Shown: positions 32,301 through 42,208 of the stretch, one piece after another | Layout: each line of letters opens with the position of its first letter | Position numbering within the stretch: the stretch's first letter is position 1 | Assembly: GCF_024498215.1 (NCBI RefSeq) | Contig: NZ_CP101806.1 | Span: forward strand, 124,001 to 188,000 | Reading direction: 5' to 3' | Origin: Mycoplasmopsis caviae | Lineage (GTDB): Bacteria > Bacillota_I > Bacilli_A > Mycoplasmatales > Metamycoplasmataceae | DNA length: 64,000 nucleotides | Program-made: the position numbers and the translations under genes | Notes under the pieces: model-generated | Told to the model about the DNA's origin: nothing | The model's database searches: none | What the model saw: only the letters and a program-made list of their open reading frames with translations

Positions 32301-33103
32301 TGTCTACTAGATTGCTATTTAGTATGTTTTTACTTATTGAATTGGTTGTTACTTTTTCATTAAATTTAGCTAAAATACCTTCATCCCAAACTTTTTGATC
32401 TGCATTGAATAGATTGATAGCTGAAATAATATAACTTTTAGTTAGTTCTTTATCATTTTTTACAGCAGGTTTTTCTTTTTCTTCATTGTAAGAATTAATT
32501 GCGTTTTTAAGAGAGTTAAATTTAACTTCTTTATCAGTTAATGAATTGATTAACTGATTATTTGAATCTTTATGTTTAACTAATTCTATTGACAAATTTG
32601 CAATAGCATCAAATTTTTCTTCAAAAAGTTCAATTTGCGAAAGTCTTAAAATTCTTTTGGTTTCATTAACTGCACCAGGAATATTAACATCAAACAAATT
32701 TTTGGTTTCTCTATTCTTTTTAGCTCTTAAATATGTTAAGTTACCAAAATGATGACCTACACGATACTTTTTATGTTTCTCTATTATTGTTTCTAACTTT
32801 TTGCTCAATTGATTATTTAAATCTAATTGTTTATTATAAACATCAATAATGCTGCTTAATTTAAACTTAATCTCATCATCAAGTTGGATTGTTGATAATT
32901 TATCATTTAATCCATTTTGTTTTGCGATAAGTTTTTCTTTATATTCATTAAATTTAACAATCTTGTTTTCAATATCTTTTAACGATTTTTTATAATTGGA
33001 CTTATCAACTGAAAAAGCAGCTAGTGAACCAATTGAAACTACAGATACAATCCCCCCCAATGGATGTGGATATTGCTATCATTTTCTTCTTCTTTTTAGT
33101 CAT
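29398..33103 (-). CDS. Phase-variable exported surface protein, out of frame at a G7 tract
   Basis: From the ATG at 33103 (AAGGA site upstream) the frame reads MTKKKKKMIAISTSIGG, then meets seven Gs (33052-33058) and shifts. With six Gs it would continue IVSVVSIGSLAAFS and stay open for about 1220 more codons to the TAA at 29398. The start looks like an uncleaved signal or membrane anchor. The rest is Asn/Lys-rich and coiled-coil-prone, ending in a Trp/Tyr-rich domain (GGVEYEEF, SYKPVSN). The gene at 61623-64000 is a paralogue (NYSHMDIKYV vs NYSHLDIQYA). As sequenced it is OFF. Function is unknown, presumably a surface antigen or adhesin. Confidence 0.85.
33052..33058 (-). repeat. G7 homopolymer at codons 16-18
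   Basis: Seven consecutive Gs within the signal segment put the downstream frame out by +1. Runs this long are otherwise absent from the window apart from 28402-28408. Confidence 0.8.
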
Positions 33104-33200
33104 TTTATCCTTCGATAAAATAGAAAAGACTAATTTTTGCAACACAAGAGATTTTATGTCGCATATTATGTTCAAATTCTATTTAATTTTTCTCTTCCTA

Positions 33201-33232
33201 TTAATACATACACACACGCATGTATGTATTAA
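33201..33232 (-). promoter_or_regulatory. Inverted repeat next to the -10 box of the surface-protein gene
   Basis: Arms TTAATACATAC / GTATGTATTAA with a 10-base spacer. A minus-strand TATAAT at 33234-33239 abuts it, so the palindrome covers the likely transcription start and could be an operator or a 5' leader hairpin. Confidence 0.5.
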
Positions 33233-33239
33233 TATTATA

Positions 33240-33510
33240 TATTGTGCATAATTTAACTAATATGCAACCTTTCTTACTGGTTCTTATAAAATAACATAAA
33301 TATACAAGTCATTATAAATTTTGTCCAAACCGTTTTTTTCTAAAATGGCTGTTTTATAGACTTATTATTTAAAAAAGCAAATTTAAAATATTTAAAGTTT
33401 TTTGAGACATAATTTCTCTTTATGTCCCTTTTAAAAATGTGGTAAATTTACCAACTAAAAGCGGCATTGCTGCCGGTTTTGGGTTTACGGTTTTTTAATT
33501 TTTCTACAAA
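33240..33510. other. Intergenic region with palindromes
   Basis: No gene seen. It holds a TTTTATAG-core element (33340-33366: CTAAAATGGCTGTTTTATAG), a GGTAAATTTACC palindrome (33441-33452) and a GC-rich hairpin AAAAGCGGCA...TGCCGGTTTT (33457-33480) that looks like a terminator although no gene ends here, suggesting a lost gene. Confidence 0.45.
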
Positions 33511-33621
33511 ATGGTTATAAATAACGAATGAGAAAAATTTGCGTTAAGTCTACCTGATTTTCTTATTTTGTTCATTCTTATTATTGCATTGTTAGTAACA
33601 AAACCACCGAGCTATTTTTAG
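33511..33621 (+). CDS. Possible 36-residue membrane peptide
   Basis: ATG to TAG frame (one TGA as Trp): a short polar start, then one hydrophobic segment (FLILFILIIALLV) ending TKPPSYF. No ribosome binding site and no recognised homology; it may be the remnant of a larger membrane gene. Low confidence. Confidence 0.25.
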
Positions 33622-33732
33622 TTCTTCAAAGCCCTCATTAACATTAGAGAAAATTTTAATTTCTTTTGTTAAAAAAGAATGTTTTTTTGTTTAAAATAAA
33701 TCTATAATGATTAATAGTAAAAGGAGTTAATT

Positions 33733-34440
33733 ATGTCGACACACATTGGTGCTAAAAAAGGTGAAATAGCTAGGGTTTGTTTTCTTTCAGGAGATCCTTT
33801 AAGATCTAAATTTATGGCTTATAAATACCTTAAAAACGTTAAGGAAGTAAGCAATGTTAGAAATGAAACATACTTCACAGGAGAATACAATGATATCAAG
33901 GTTACCTTTGGTGGCCATGGAATGGGGATGTTTTCAATAGGTGCTTATGCACATGAATTATTTAATGAATATGATGTTGATGTCATCATTCGTCTAGGTT
34001 CAACCGGTTCATATTATGAACAATATAATGTAATGGATACAGTAATTATTGATCGTGCTTTTAGTGATAATGTTTCAATTGCACAATTAATTAATAATGA
34101 AAATGTACATGAATACTTTCCATCAAAAGAAGTAACTGATGAGTTGGTTAAGGTAGCTAAAAAATTAGGCAAAAAAGCACCACTTGTTTCAGTGCATTCA
34201 ACAGATGTTTTCTATGCAACTAGACCGCTTGAAGAAACTAAGAGAGTTTCAGGTTGTCAAGTGGTTGAGGCTGAGAGTTATGCACTTTTTGCTGAAGCTA
34301 AAAGAAGTGGTAAGAAAGCAGCAACAATATTACAAATTAGTGATTCATTAGCTAAAATGGAATTTACTGATTCATTAACAAGAGAAACTAAATTCACTGA
34401 TATGTTTGAAATAGCACTTGAATCATTAAAAAACTTATAG
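33733..34440 (+). CDS. deoD: Purine nucleoside phosphorylase
   Basis: A 235-residue hexameric-type PNP cleaving purine nucleosides with phosphate for salvage. Markers: MSTHIGAKKGEIA, FLSGDPLR (phosphate), TFGGHGMGMFSIGAYAHEL, IIRLGSTGS and VEAESYALF in the nucleoside site (E. coli has VEMEAAGI). An AAGGAG site precedes the ATG. Followed 60 bases later by a small membrane-protein gene, possibly co-transcribed. Confidence 0.94.
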   Translation: MSTHIGAKKGEIARVCFLSGDPLRSKFMAYKYLKNVKEVSNVRNETYFTGEYNDIKVTFGGHGMGMFSIGAYAHELFNEYDVDVIIRLGSTGSYYEQYNVMDTVIIDRAFSDNVSIAQLINNENVHEYFPSKEVTDELVKVAKKLGKKAPLVSVHSTDVFYATRPLEETKRVSGCQVVEAESYALFAEAKRSGKKAATILQISDSLAKMEFTDSLTRETKFTDMFEIALESLKNL

Positions 34441-34500
34441 ATAGAAAATTTAATAAAATATTTAAAAATAATATTTTTAGACAAAAAAATTGGAGGTAAT

Positions 34501-34755
34501 ATGCAATATTCGCCATTTGGGTTTTCTGCTTTTTTTATGTTTTGAGTAATTATTTTATGCTATTACTATAAATGAAAAAAATGACGCGACACTGAATTAT
34601 ATGTTGTTGATGATGAAGGACACCCAAGCACCATTGTCGATGTTGAAAGAAATAAGAAAAAATTAACTCTTTATTTTAAACTTGCAAAAGATAGTGAAAA
34701 AGAGGATGGCAAAGTTTATGTTTCAAGAACAAATTATGCAATCACTATTAAATAA
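34501..34755 (+). CDS. Small membrane protein, unknown function
   Basis: An 84-residue frame containing four TGA (Trp) codons, preceded by a GGAGG site. One N-terminal helix (about 6-22) is followed by a Trp/Lys-rich boundary (YYYKWKKWRD) and a soluble ~55-residue beta-type tail. I do not recognise it. The good ribosome site and code-4 Trp codons make it a credible gene. Confidence 0.65.
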
Positions 34756-34919
34756 AAATAATAATTAATTATTTAACAAAATTCAAATTTTCAAACTTTT
34801 CCATAGTTTGATTATTTTTTTAAACTTAATTAAAAAGTTAAAGCATTTTTAATATATCATTTTAATATATATAAATTTAATTATTAATATTAAATGAAAT
34901 TTAGGAGAAGAGAGGTACT

Positions 34920-36722
34920 ATGGCATATAAAGCACTTTATCGAAAATATCGTCCTAAATCATTCGATGATGTTAAGGGTCAAGATCATATTGTGCAAACA
35001 TTAAAAAATATTATTTTGAACCAAAAAATAAGCCATGCTTATTTATTTAGTGGACCTAGGGGTGTTGGCAAAACATCGGTTGCTAAAATATTTGCTAACG
35101 TTGTCAACTGTGGACATGGTGAAGATTTAACTAAGTTATGTGAAAGTTGTGCTAAGAGAAGTGAGCAAAATTTTGATGTTATTGAAATGGACGCGGCTTC
35201 AAATAATGGTGTTAATGAAATAAGAGACCTAAGGGATAAAATTCAGCACTCACCTGCAAGTGGAAATTATAAAGTCTACATCATTGATGAAGTTCATATG
35301 CTTTCAAAAGGTGCATTTAATGCTCTTTTAAAAACATTAGAAGAACCACCTGCACATGCAATATTTATTTTAGCCACAACCGACCCGCAAAAAATACCTC
35401 TCACAATTCTTTCAAGAGTTCAAAGATATAACTTTAGAAAAATATCAAACAGTGTTCTTGTTGGACAAATTAAAGATGTACTTGATAAAGAAAGTATTAA
35501 GTATGAAGACTCAACTATAAATTACATTGCACGACTTGCAACAGGTGGTATGCGTGATGCACTCTCAATTGTTGATCAAGCAGCAGCATATGGCAATGGC
35601 GAGATTTCACTTAAAGATGTTATGTATGCTTTTGGAGTAACATCAAATGAAAGCCTAATTCAAATTGCTAACTATCTTTATGAAGGAAAAATCAAGGAAG
35701 TTCTACTTTTGTTTAACAACCTTAAAAATGCTGGAATTGATTCAAACCAATTTGTGCAAGGCTTAATTGAACTTTTTAAAGATTACTTAATTTATTCAAA
35801 ATCAAAAGATGCAAATTTACTAGAACTCTTATCACTTGAAGAATTAAATACCTTAAAAATTGATACAACTTTTGCTTTCAGTAGTTCTGAAAAATTGTAT
35901 AAACTCTTCAAAGAACTCTTTTATACTGAAAGCCCATTCCATCTAATTGAACTTTATTTAATAAAACTTAATCAAACACAAAACAATAAGGAGAAAACTA
36001 TGTCAATTGACCAAGATAAAATGAAAGTTAAAAAAGAAGACACGATTAAAACTGTCTTAAATCAAACACAAGAATTAGTGCTTGAAGCCAATAAAGAAGC
36101 TGATGACAATTTTAGTATCGACCAAGATCTTTTAAGTAGCAACTTTGATGTTGAAGACTATGATGATGGTTTAGTAAGCACTGCTGAAATTCAACTTGAT
36201 GATGAAATTCAAAATATGCCAAAGCCAATAGCTATACCTGCTTTTGATTCAAAATATAAATCATTAAAATCATTTAAGTCAAATTTATCAAAAAAGGAAT
36301 TAATCAACTTACTTAAACAATCAACATTAACTTTTATAAATAAATATAAATCAAATCTCGAAATTGTAATTGGCACAGTTCAAAATCCAATTTACAATGA
36401 TTTGATTTCTGTGCTTAAAAAATGTAAAATTACAGCAGCAGGACCAGGTTTTATGATTTTTATTTCAAAAAATATTCCTGAATTATCATACTTGCAGGAA
36501 AATGGATACAACTCGAATATTCAAAAATTTATTCAAGACTACTTTGAAGACTATAAGCATCTATATTGCTTTGGAACAGATGAATTTAAAGAAATAGCAA
36601 AAGAATTTGCACAAAAGATGAAAGAAGGCAAATTAGATACATCTTTTAGTGCTCCAGGGCCAGTCATTTTACAAAATGTAAAAAGCCCAACTGGAAAACT
36701 TTTTGAAAAGTTTAAAAAATAA
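34920..36722 (+). CDS. dnaX: DNA polymerase III subunit gamma/tau
   Basis: A 600-residue clamp-loader ATPase. Walker A GPRGVGKT is at 45-52, Walker B DEVH and sensor TTDP follow, then domain III, a linker and a C-terminal tau-like domain. Of the usual four zinc cysteines only C64, C74 and C77 are evident; the fourth position reads Arg. First gene of dnaX-ybaB-recR-tmk-holB-rsmI, with an AGGAG-type site. Confidence 0.95.
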   Translation: MAYKALYRKYRPKSFDDVKGQDHIVQTLKNIILNQKISHAYLFSGPRGVGKTSVAKIFANVVNCGHGEDLTKLCESCAKRSEQNFDVIEMDAASNNGVNEIRDLRDKIQHSPASGNYKVYIIDEVHMLSKGAFNALLKTLEEPPAHAIFILATTDPQKIPLTILSRVQRYNFRKISNSVLVGQIKDVLDKESIKYEDSTINYIARLATGGMRDALSIVDQAAAYGNGEISLKDVMYAFGVTSNESLIQIANYLYEGKIKEVLLLFNNLKNAGIDSNQFVQGLIELFKDYLIYSKSKDANLLELLSLEELNTLKIDTTFAFSSSEKLYKLFKELFYTESPFHLIELYLIKLNQTQNNKEKTMSIDQDKMKVKKEDTIKTVLNQTQELVLEANKEADDNFSIDQDLLSSNFDVEDYDDGLVSTAEIQLDDEIQNMPKPIAIPAFDSKYKSLKSFKSNLSKKELINLLKQSTLTFINKYKSNLEIVIGTVQNPIYNDLISVLKKCKITAAGPGFMIFISKNIPELSYLQENGYNSNIQKFIQDYFEDYKHLYCFGTDEFKEIAKEFAQKMKEGKLDTSFSAPGPVILQNVKSPTGKLFEKFKK

Positions 36723-36740
36723 TTAATCAAGGAGAAAATT

Positions 36741-37037
36741 ATGGATCAAGCAATGTTAAGAAAAATGCAAAAATTACAACAAGAAGTTCAAGAGAAAACC
36801 GAAAAGTTTATGGAAGAGTCTTTTGAATTAGAAAAGCACGGCATTAAAGTTATTGCTAAAGGAAGCAAAAAAATTGTTTCAGTTAAAATTAATGACTCAA
36901 TTTTATTAGACCCTGAAGATGCAGAAACATTAGAGGATTTATTGTCATTAGTTATTAATGAATTATTTGACACAATTGATGAAGAACAAGAAAAACTAAT
37001 GCCTGCAATACCTGGCTTAGGTGGACTTGGCTTTTAG
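36741..37037 (+). CDS. YbaB/EbfC family nucleoid-associated protein
   Basis: A 98-residue protein: MLRKMQKLQQEVQEKTEKF helix, central beta segment IKVIAKGSKKIVSVKI, then LLDPEDAETLEDLLSLVINE and a GLGGLGF tail. Family members bind DNA as dimers. Position between dnaX and recR is conserved across bacteria. AAGGAG site present; the stop lies 2 bases before recR. Confidence 0.93.
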   Translation: MDQAMLRKMQKLQQEVQEKTEKFMEESFELEKHGIKVIAKGSKKIVSVKINDSILLDPEDAETLEDLLSLVINELFDTIDEEQEKLMPAIPGLGGLGF

Positions 37038-37039
37038 TT

Positions 37040-37630
37040 ATGAAAATTGAAACAATCGAAAAATTAAATCAAGTCTTAAATACTATTCCTGGTATTAGTA
37101 AAAAACAAGCAGACAAAATGTCAAACTTTTTTCTAAATCAAGATCAAGAATACATTGATAATTTAGTTAAAAATATTTACGATTTAAAAAATAACATCAC
37201 ATATTGTTCAATATGTAACTTTATAAAAGAGAACAATAAGTGTTTAGTTTGTGATGATAAAAGTAGATATAACTTTTTAATGATTGTCGAAAATGTTGCA
37301 ACACTTCGCAAAATTGATGACATGGATTTCTATAGTGGGTACTACTATATTTTGCCTTATTTACTTAGTTTAAAGGGAAATAAGGAAATTAAAAACTATG
37401 ATTACACTGAGTTAATGAATTATATTCAAAGAAAAAAATTCGAAGAGGTAATCATAGTTTTAAGTCCCTCGTTGGAAGGTGAAATGACCACGAGTCATCT
37501 TTTAAAATTAATTAGTAGTCAATTTAAGGTAAAGGTTAGTAGAGCTGCAATTGGTATGCCTATGGGTTCTAATCTTGAATACCTTGATACTTTTACAATC
37601 AAACAATCTATTGAAAATAGAAACAAATAA
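37040..37630 (+). CDS. recR: Recombination mediator RecR
   Basis: A 196-residue protein with an N-terminal helix-hairpin-helix ([15 protein letters not shown]), a C4 zinc finger (C56, C59, C68, C71) and a Toprim domain ([12 protein letters not shown] ... [14 protein letters not shown]). RecR acts with RecO at single-strand gaps. Tightly spaced after ybaB. Confidence 0.94.
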   Translation: MKIETIEKLNQVLNTIPGISKKQADKMSNFFLNQDQEYIDNLVKNIYDLKNNITYCSICNFIKENNKCLVCDDKSRYNFLMIVENVATLRKIDDMDFYSGYYYILPYLLSLKGNKEIKNYDYTELMNYIQRKKFEEVIIVLSPSLEGEMTTSHLLKLISSQFKVKVSRAAIGMPMGSNLEYLDTFTIKQSIENRNK

Positions 37631-37650
37631 AAATTATTAGGAGGTTAATT

Positions 37651-38307
37651 ATGTTTATAACATTTGAAGGGCCGGATGGCAGTGGAAAAACAACAATTAT
37701 TAACCGCCTAATTAATGAATTAATAAAAAAATATCCTAAATTAGCACTCAATTATGTTTTAACAAGAGAACCTGGTGGTAAAGACATAATTGAGGCTGAA
37801 AAAATAAGATCGCTAATTTTAGATAAGGAATCTAATCTTTCGCCTGTGGCGGAAGCACTTTTGTATACTACTAGTAGAAGAATTCATCTTGAGAGAGTTA
37901 TTTGACCGGCACTAAAAGAAAACAAACTTGTTCTTTGCGATCGCTATGTTGATAGTTTCTATGCATATCAAGGATATGCCAGAAATTTAGGTTTTGACTT
38001 TGTAAGAGACCTAACAAATCTAATAATTGATAAAACAATGCCCGACATAACAATTTTTTTCGAAATAAAACCTGTTGAAAGTAGAATTCGACGAGAACAA
38101 ATTCGTATTATTAGTGATAGACTCGATAGCGAAACCGAACATTTTCACCAGAGTGTTTACGACGGGTATCATCAATTAATTAAGAGTGAAAAAGAACGCT
38201 TTATTGTAGTTAATGCATCAAAAAGTATTGAAGAAGTTTTAGATGAGACTTTAAACAAATTAATTAAGCACTCAAAATTTAAGGCTTGAATTAAGGAGTT
38301 TAAATAA
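37651..38307 (+). CDS. tmk: Thymidylate kinase
   Basis: A 218-residue kinase making dTDP from dTMP. P-loop GPDGSGKTT (7-15), [19 protein letters not shown] and a lid-type basic region are visible; two TGA codons. Strong AGGAGG site. The stop overlaps the holB ATG (TAATG). Confidence 0.95.
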
Positions 38308-39221
38308 TGGTTTCAAAAAATGTTATTACAATATTAGAAAACTCACTAATAAATAATAAACTTAGTCACTGTTACTTATTAAAAGCACCCTACGGTTTAA
38401 ATATTGATGATTCGATTTTATATATGGTCAATAAGATATGTAATTCAAAATTAGAAACATTAAATCTAGAAACAATGCTTCCAAATGTGCAAATTTTTGA
38501 AGATAATGGCAATGAAAACAATCTTAAAAAAGAAAAAATTGTTGCTGGCTTTGAAGAAACAAGTTTATCTTCATTTATTGAAGGGCAAAAAAAGATAACT
38601 ATCTTTAAAAATGTTGAAAATGCATCAAAAGCAGCACTAAATTCATTACTTAAAATCATAGAAGAACCAAGCGAAAATGTTATTTTTATTTTAACAACAA
38701 ACAACATTTCAAAGGTTTTAGAAACTATTAAATCGCGCTCAATTACAATAAATATAAGTGCCCCTTCAACTCAAGAGTTGGCAAGTGAACTATCAATAGA
38801 ATACAGTGAAGATGAAACATGATTTTATAGTCATATTTTTACAGATTTAAGCCAGGTAAAAAAATATACAAATAGCGAGTCATTTAGGTTAATTAGTGAG
38901 CTCCTTGAAGCTGTTGAAATGAGTATGAAAAATCCTCACTACTTATATATTTTCTTATCAAAATTTACTAAAAAAGATCTTAAAGATGACTTCGTATTTT
39001 TATCAATGACCTTGCGTTTTATTTTTTCTTGACTTTGAACAGCAGATAGTTTTTGTCAAAAAAAATATTCTAAATTATTGAGTAAATTAAAGAACACAAA
39101 ATTTGACTTATTCAACTGTTTTATAGTCATTGACGACTTTTTAAAGACTCAAAATTCGAATGCAAACTTTTTCTTACAAGCTGAAAAAATGTTAATTAGA
39201 TTATTGGAGTCATATGCCTAA
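38307..39221 (+). CDS. holB: DNA polymerase III subunit delta-prime
   Basis: A 304-residue clamp-loader subunit read through TGA codons. NNKLSHCYLLKAPYG replaces the ATPase P-loop (delta-prime is not an ATPase); FKNVENASKAALNSLLKIIEEP and TTNNISKVLETIKSRS are the DEAD-like and sensor segments of the family. Coupled to tmk and overlapping rsmI by 8 bases. Confidence 0.88.
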
Positions 39222-39924
39222 AATTTATATTGTTGGAACACCTATTGGCAATTTAAAAGATATAACATTAAGAGCACTTGAAACTCTTAAAAATGTTGAT
39301 ATTATTGCCTGTGAGGATACTCGCACAAGTAGTAAATTATTAAATCATTATGAAATAAATAAACGCTTAATTTCATATAACAAAATTAATGAGAAGGCAA
39401 GTGCGAACGGTTTAATAAACTTAATAAAAAAAGATAACTTAAATATAGCTCTAATTAGTGATGCTGGTATGCCACTTGTAAGTGATCCAGGATTCGAATT
39501 GATTAAGCAAGCAAGATTGAATAAAATTGATGTTGAAATAGTTCCTGGTGTCAATGCTGCTATTAGTGCTTTTGCACTTAGTGGCTTATCTAACACTTTT
39601 GTTTTTATGGCATTTCCAAAGGAAAAAAGTGGCCAAAGACTTGAACAAGTTAAGTCTTTTAGTGCTGAACATTCTTATGTTTTTTATGTGGCTCCACATA
39701 AGTTAGAAAACTTTTTAATTGATATTCATAATGTTTGATCTGATCAGGCACAGATTTTTATGGCTAGGGAAATTACTAAATTACATGAAGAATTCATTTA
39801 TGCAACGGCCAGTGAATTGTTAGAAAGAAATAAATCAAATCCATTTAAAGGCGAAATAACATTAGTTATTAAGTTAAAAGAACATAAAAAAGAAAAAATA
39901 AACAAATATGCATATTTAAAATAA
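39214..39924 (+). CDS. rsmI: 16S rRNA (cytidine1402-2'-O)-methyltransferase
   Basis: A 236-residue tetrapyrrole-methylase fold protein: IVGTPIGNLKDITLRALE, CEDTRTS, LISDAGMPLVSDPGF and VPGVNAAISAFALSG are the RsmI blocks. One TGA. It ends the dnaX-to-rsmI run. Confidence 0.95.
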
Positions 39925-40008
39925 ACAATTAATATATAATAAAACTAACTTAATTGTTTATTTTTTCTTTTAATGATTTCTAGACTCATATACAAAAAAG
40001 GAGATAAT

Positions 40009-41661
40009 ATGAATCATATTAATATTTTTGCTCTCGGCGGGCTTGATGAAAACGGTAAAAACTGTTATGTTTTTGAATTTAATAATGATATTTACATTAT
40101 TAATGTTGGAACAAAGATTCCAATCAACTCAAACAATGGTGTTGATACACTAATCCCATCTTTTGATTATCTTGAAAAAAACAAGGATAGAATAAAAGGC
40201 ATTTTTATCTCAGATGTTAAAAACGAATCATTTAGTGCACTTCCATGATTATTAATGAAAATACCTAATTTAAATATATATACATCACTTTTTAACAAAA
40301 TAATGATTCTCGATCGTCTATCTAAGTATAAGATCGGTCCAAAGAACTACAAAGTTATGGTTATAAATAAAACAATGCCCTTTGGTGATAAACTTTTTGT
40401 TAAACCAATTGATTTAGCTGGCTCAATGCCAGGCCACATTGGTTTTGACTTTATTACACCTGATGGAGATGTTCTATTTATGTTTAACTTTATTGAAGGC
40501 GACTTAGGAATTTATGGTAAGTTGAACTTCAATGAATTGAAGCAAAAATTTACAAAACGTAAAGTTCTAGCACTTGTTGTTGATGCTGGTAAATCAAACT
40601 ACGAAGGCAAGGCTATTGATAAAATTAATTTACCTGATGGTATTCGTGATGTATTTTTTGAAGCAAAAGACAACGAAAGAATCATTGTAGGTGCTTATGA
40701 TGAAGAAATGGTTGCTATTCACAAAATACTTGATCTAGCCAGAGAAACAAAGCGTCCAGTAGTAACTTATGGTAAAACATATGGTCAAATATTTTACTTA
40801 ATTAAGAAAGCGCATCCAGAACTTAAGTTACCTGATCTTATTGATTATCGTAGTGCAAACAAAGTTAAAAATGCTGTTATTTTAGTAACTGGTGCTACTG
40901 AAAGACTTTATTCAAGATTTTTAAGAATTACAGACAATAATGATGTCTTCTTAAAATTACAAAAAAGTGACTCAGTAGTTATGATTGCTCCCCCAATTAA
41001 TGGTCTTGAGAGTCTGGAAGCACTAGCTCTTGATGATATTGCAAGAATAACACCAAAAATTAGTGATGTTAGTGCTAACGAATTTTACAGATGTCGTCCA
41101 GCTAAGCAGGACTTAATTGACCTTGTTAATGCACTTAATCCTTCATATGTTATTCCAGTTCAAGGTCTTTATCGTTATTTAAATGAAGCTTCACTTTCAA
41201 TTGCTAAAAATACAGAACTTAAACAAAATCAATGTCTAATATTACAAAATGGTAAAATAGTTCACTTTATTGATGGCAAAATGGCAACAGTCAAAGGCAA
41301 AATTAAAGAAATAGGTGACACTATCATTGATGGCTTTGGTGTTGGTGATATTAGTACTGAGGTTATAAATGAGCGTGAAGTTCTAGGTCGTGAGGGTGTA
41401 ATTCTAGTTTCATCTCAATATAATCCAAAAACAAAACTCTTAAGTGGAAAATTACAAATAAATTATGTCGGTGTAATTGATAAAGAAGAAAAAAATGAAG
41501 CAAGTGACATTATTAAAAGCACACTTGTAAAATTAATTGAAACAAATAATTTTAATGGTATTAAAGATTTTCAAAATGAAGCAAGACATGCTATTAGAAA
41601 GAAAATATATAAAACTTTTGAAAAAGAACCGATGGTTATTGTAACATTGTCTCAAATCTAA
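40009..41661 (+). CDS. RNase J-type protein lacking all metallo-beta-lactamase ligands
   Basis: A 550-residue RNase J homologue. I took ATG 40009, which has an AAAGGAG site; the frame is open 12 codons further. Family landmarks survive (ALGGLDENGKNCYVF start, GIFISD, GSMPGHIGF, RPAKQDLIDLVNALNPSYVIPVQGLYRYL, C-terminal ARHAIRKKIYKTFEKEPMV). However, the catalytic HGHEDH is replaced by DVKNES, HS(I/L)PD by GSMPG, TGDFK by MFNFI and PVHGEYR by PVQGLYR. It should not be a nuclease. RNase J2 is a partly degenerate partner of J1 in Bacillus, so a structural subunit role is plausible. Confidence 0.85.
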
Positions 41662-41690
41662 AAATCATAGTTATTTAGCTATGATTTTTG
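41661..41690 (+). terminator. Terminator after the RNase J-like gene
   Basis: AAAAATCATAG / CTATGATTTTT stem with a short loop, ending in Ts. Confidence 0.8.
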
Positions 41691-41848
41691 TTTAATTTTT
41701 TAAAAACACCGAGTTAATAAAAATTGAAGAAAAAACCAAAAAGTGCATTTTTGCTCAAAAAAAAGCCAAAAAATTAATTTTTTTATTTTTGCAATTAAAT
41801 AAAATGTGCTAATATTAGATTAGAAAGAAAATAAATTAAGGAGATTTT

Positions 41849-42163
41849 ATGTTAAAAGAAATTAACCAAACAGAATACAAGGAAAACATTGAAGGCAAGG
41901 AAAAAGGTTTATATTTATTAGTTTTTCATGCACTATGATGTCCACCATGTAAAATGTTTAAAACATCACTTGAAGAACTAAACAAAATGGATGGAATTCC
42001 TGTTTATCGAATAGATGTTGATCAAAATACTCAATTCACACATGAAATGGGTGTAAGTTCAATGCCAACTTGATTTATTATTAAGAATTCAAAAGTAATG
42101 GAAAAAGTTACTGGTTATATTCCTTATGAGCAACTTAAAGCAAAAGTTATGGAATACAAATAA
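41849..42163 (+). CDS. trxA: Thioredoxin (copy 1)
   Basis: A 104-residue thioredoxin with active site WCPPC (30-34; Trp by TGA; the usual GP dipeptide is PP) and cis-Pro segment SSMPTWFII. AAGGAG site. It provides thiol reduction in the cytoplasm. An identical intact copy lies at 44545-44859. Confidence 0.92.
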
Positions 42164-42195
42164 ATAATTAAATAGGCAATGCCTATTTTTTATTT

Positions 42196-42201
42196 TATAA
42201 T
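42196..42201 (+). promoter_or_regulatory. -10 box, leaderless-type start of smpB
   Basis: TATAAT exactly seven bases before the ATG at 42209. Confidence 0.55.
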
Positions 42202-42208
42202 TGAAACC

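Noticed and set aside
41700-41716. CACCGAGTT just before the left duplication copy, resembling an IS end
   Set aside because: Only seven bases match the terminal repeat and nothing else of the element follows, so chance is likely.
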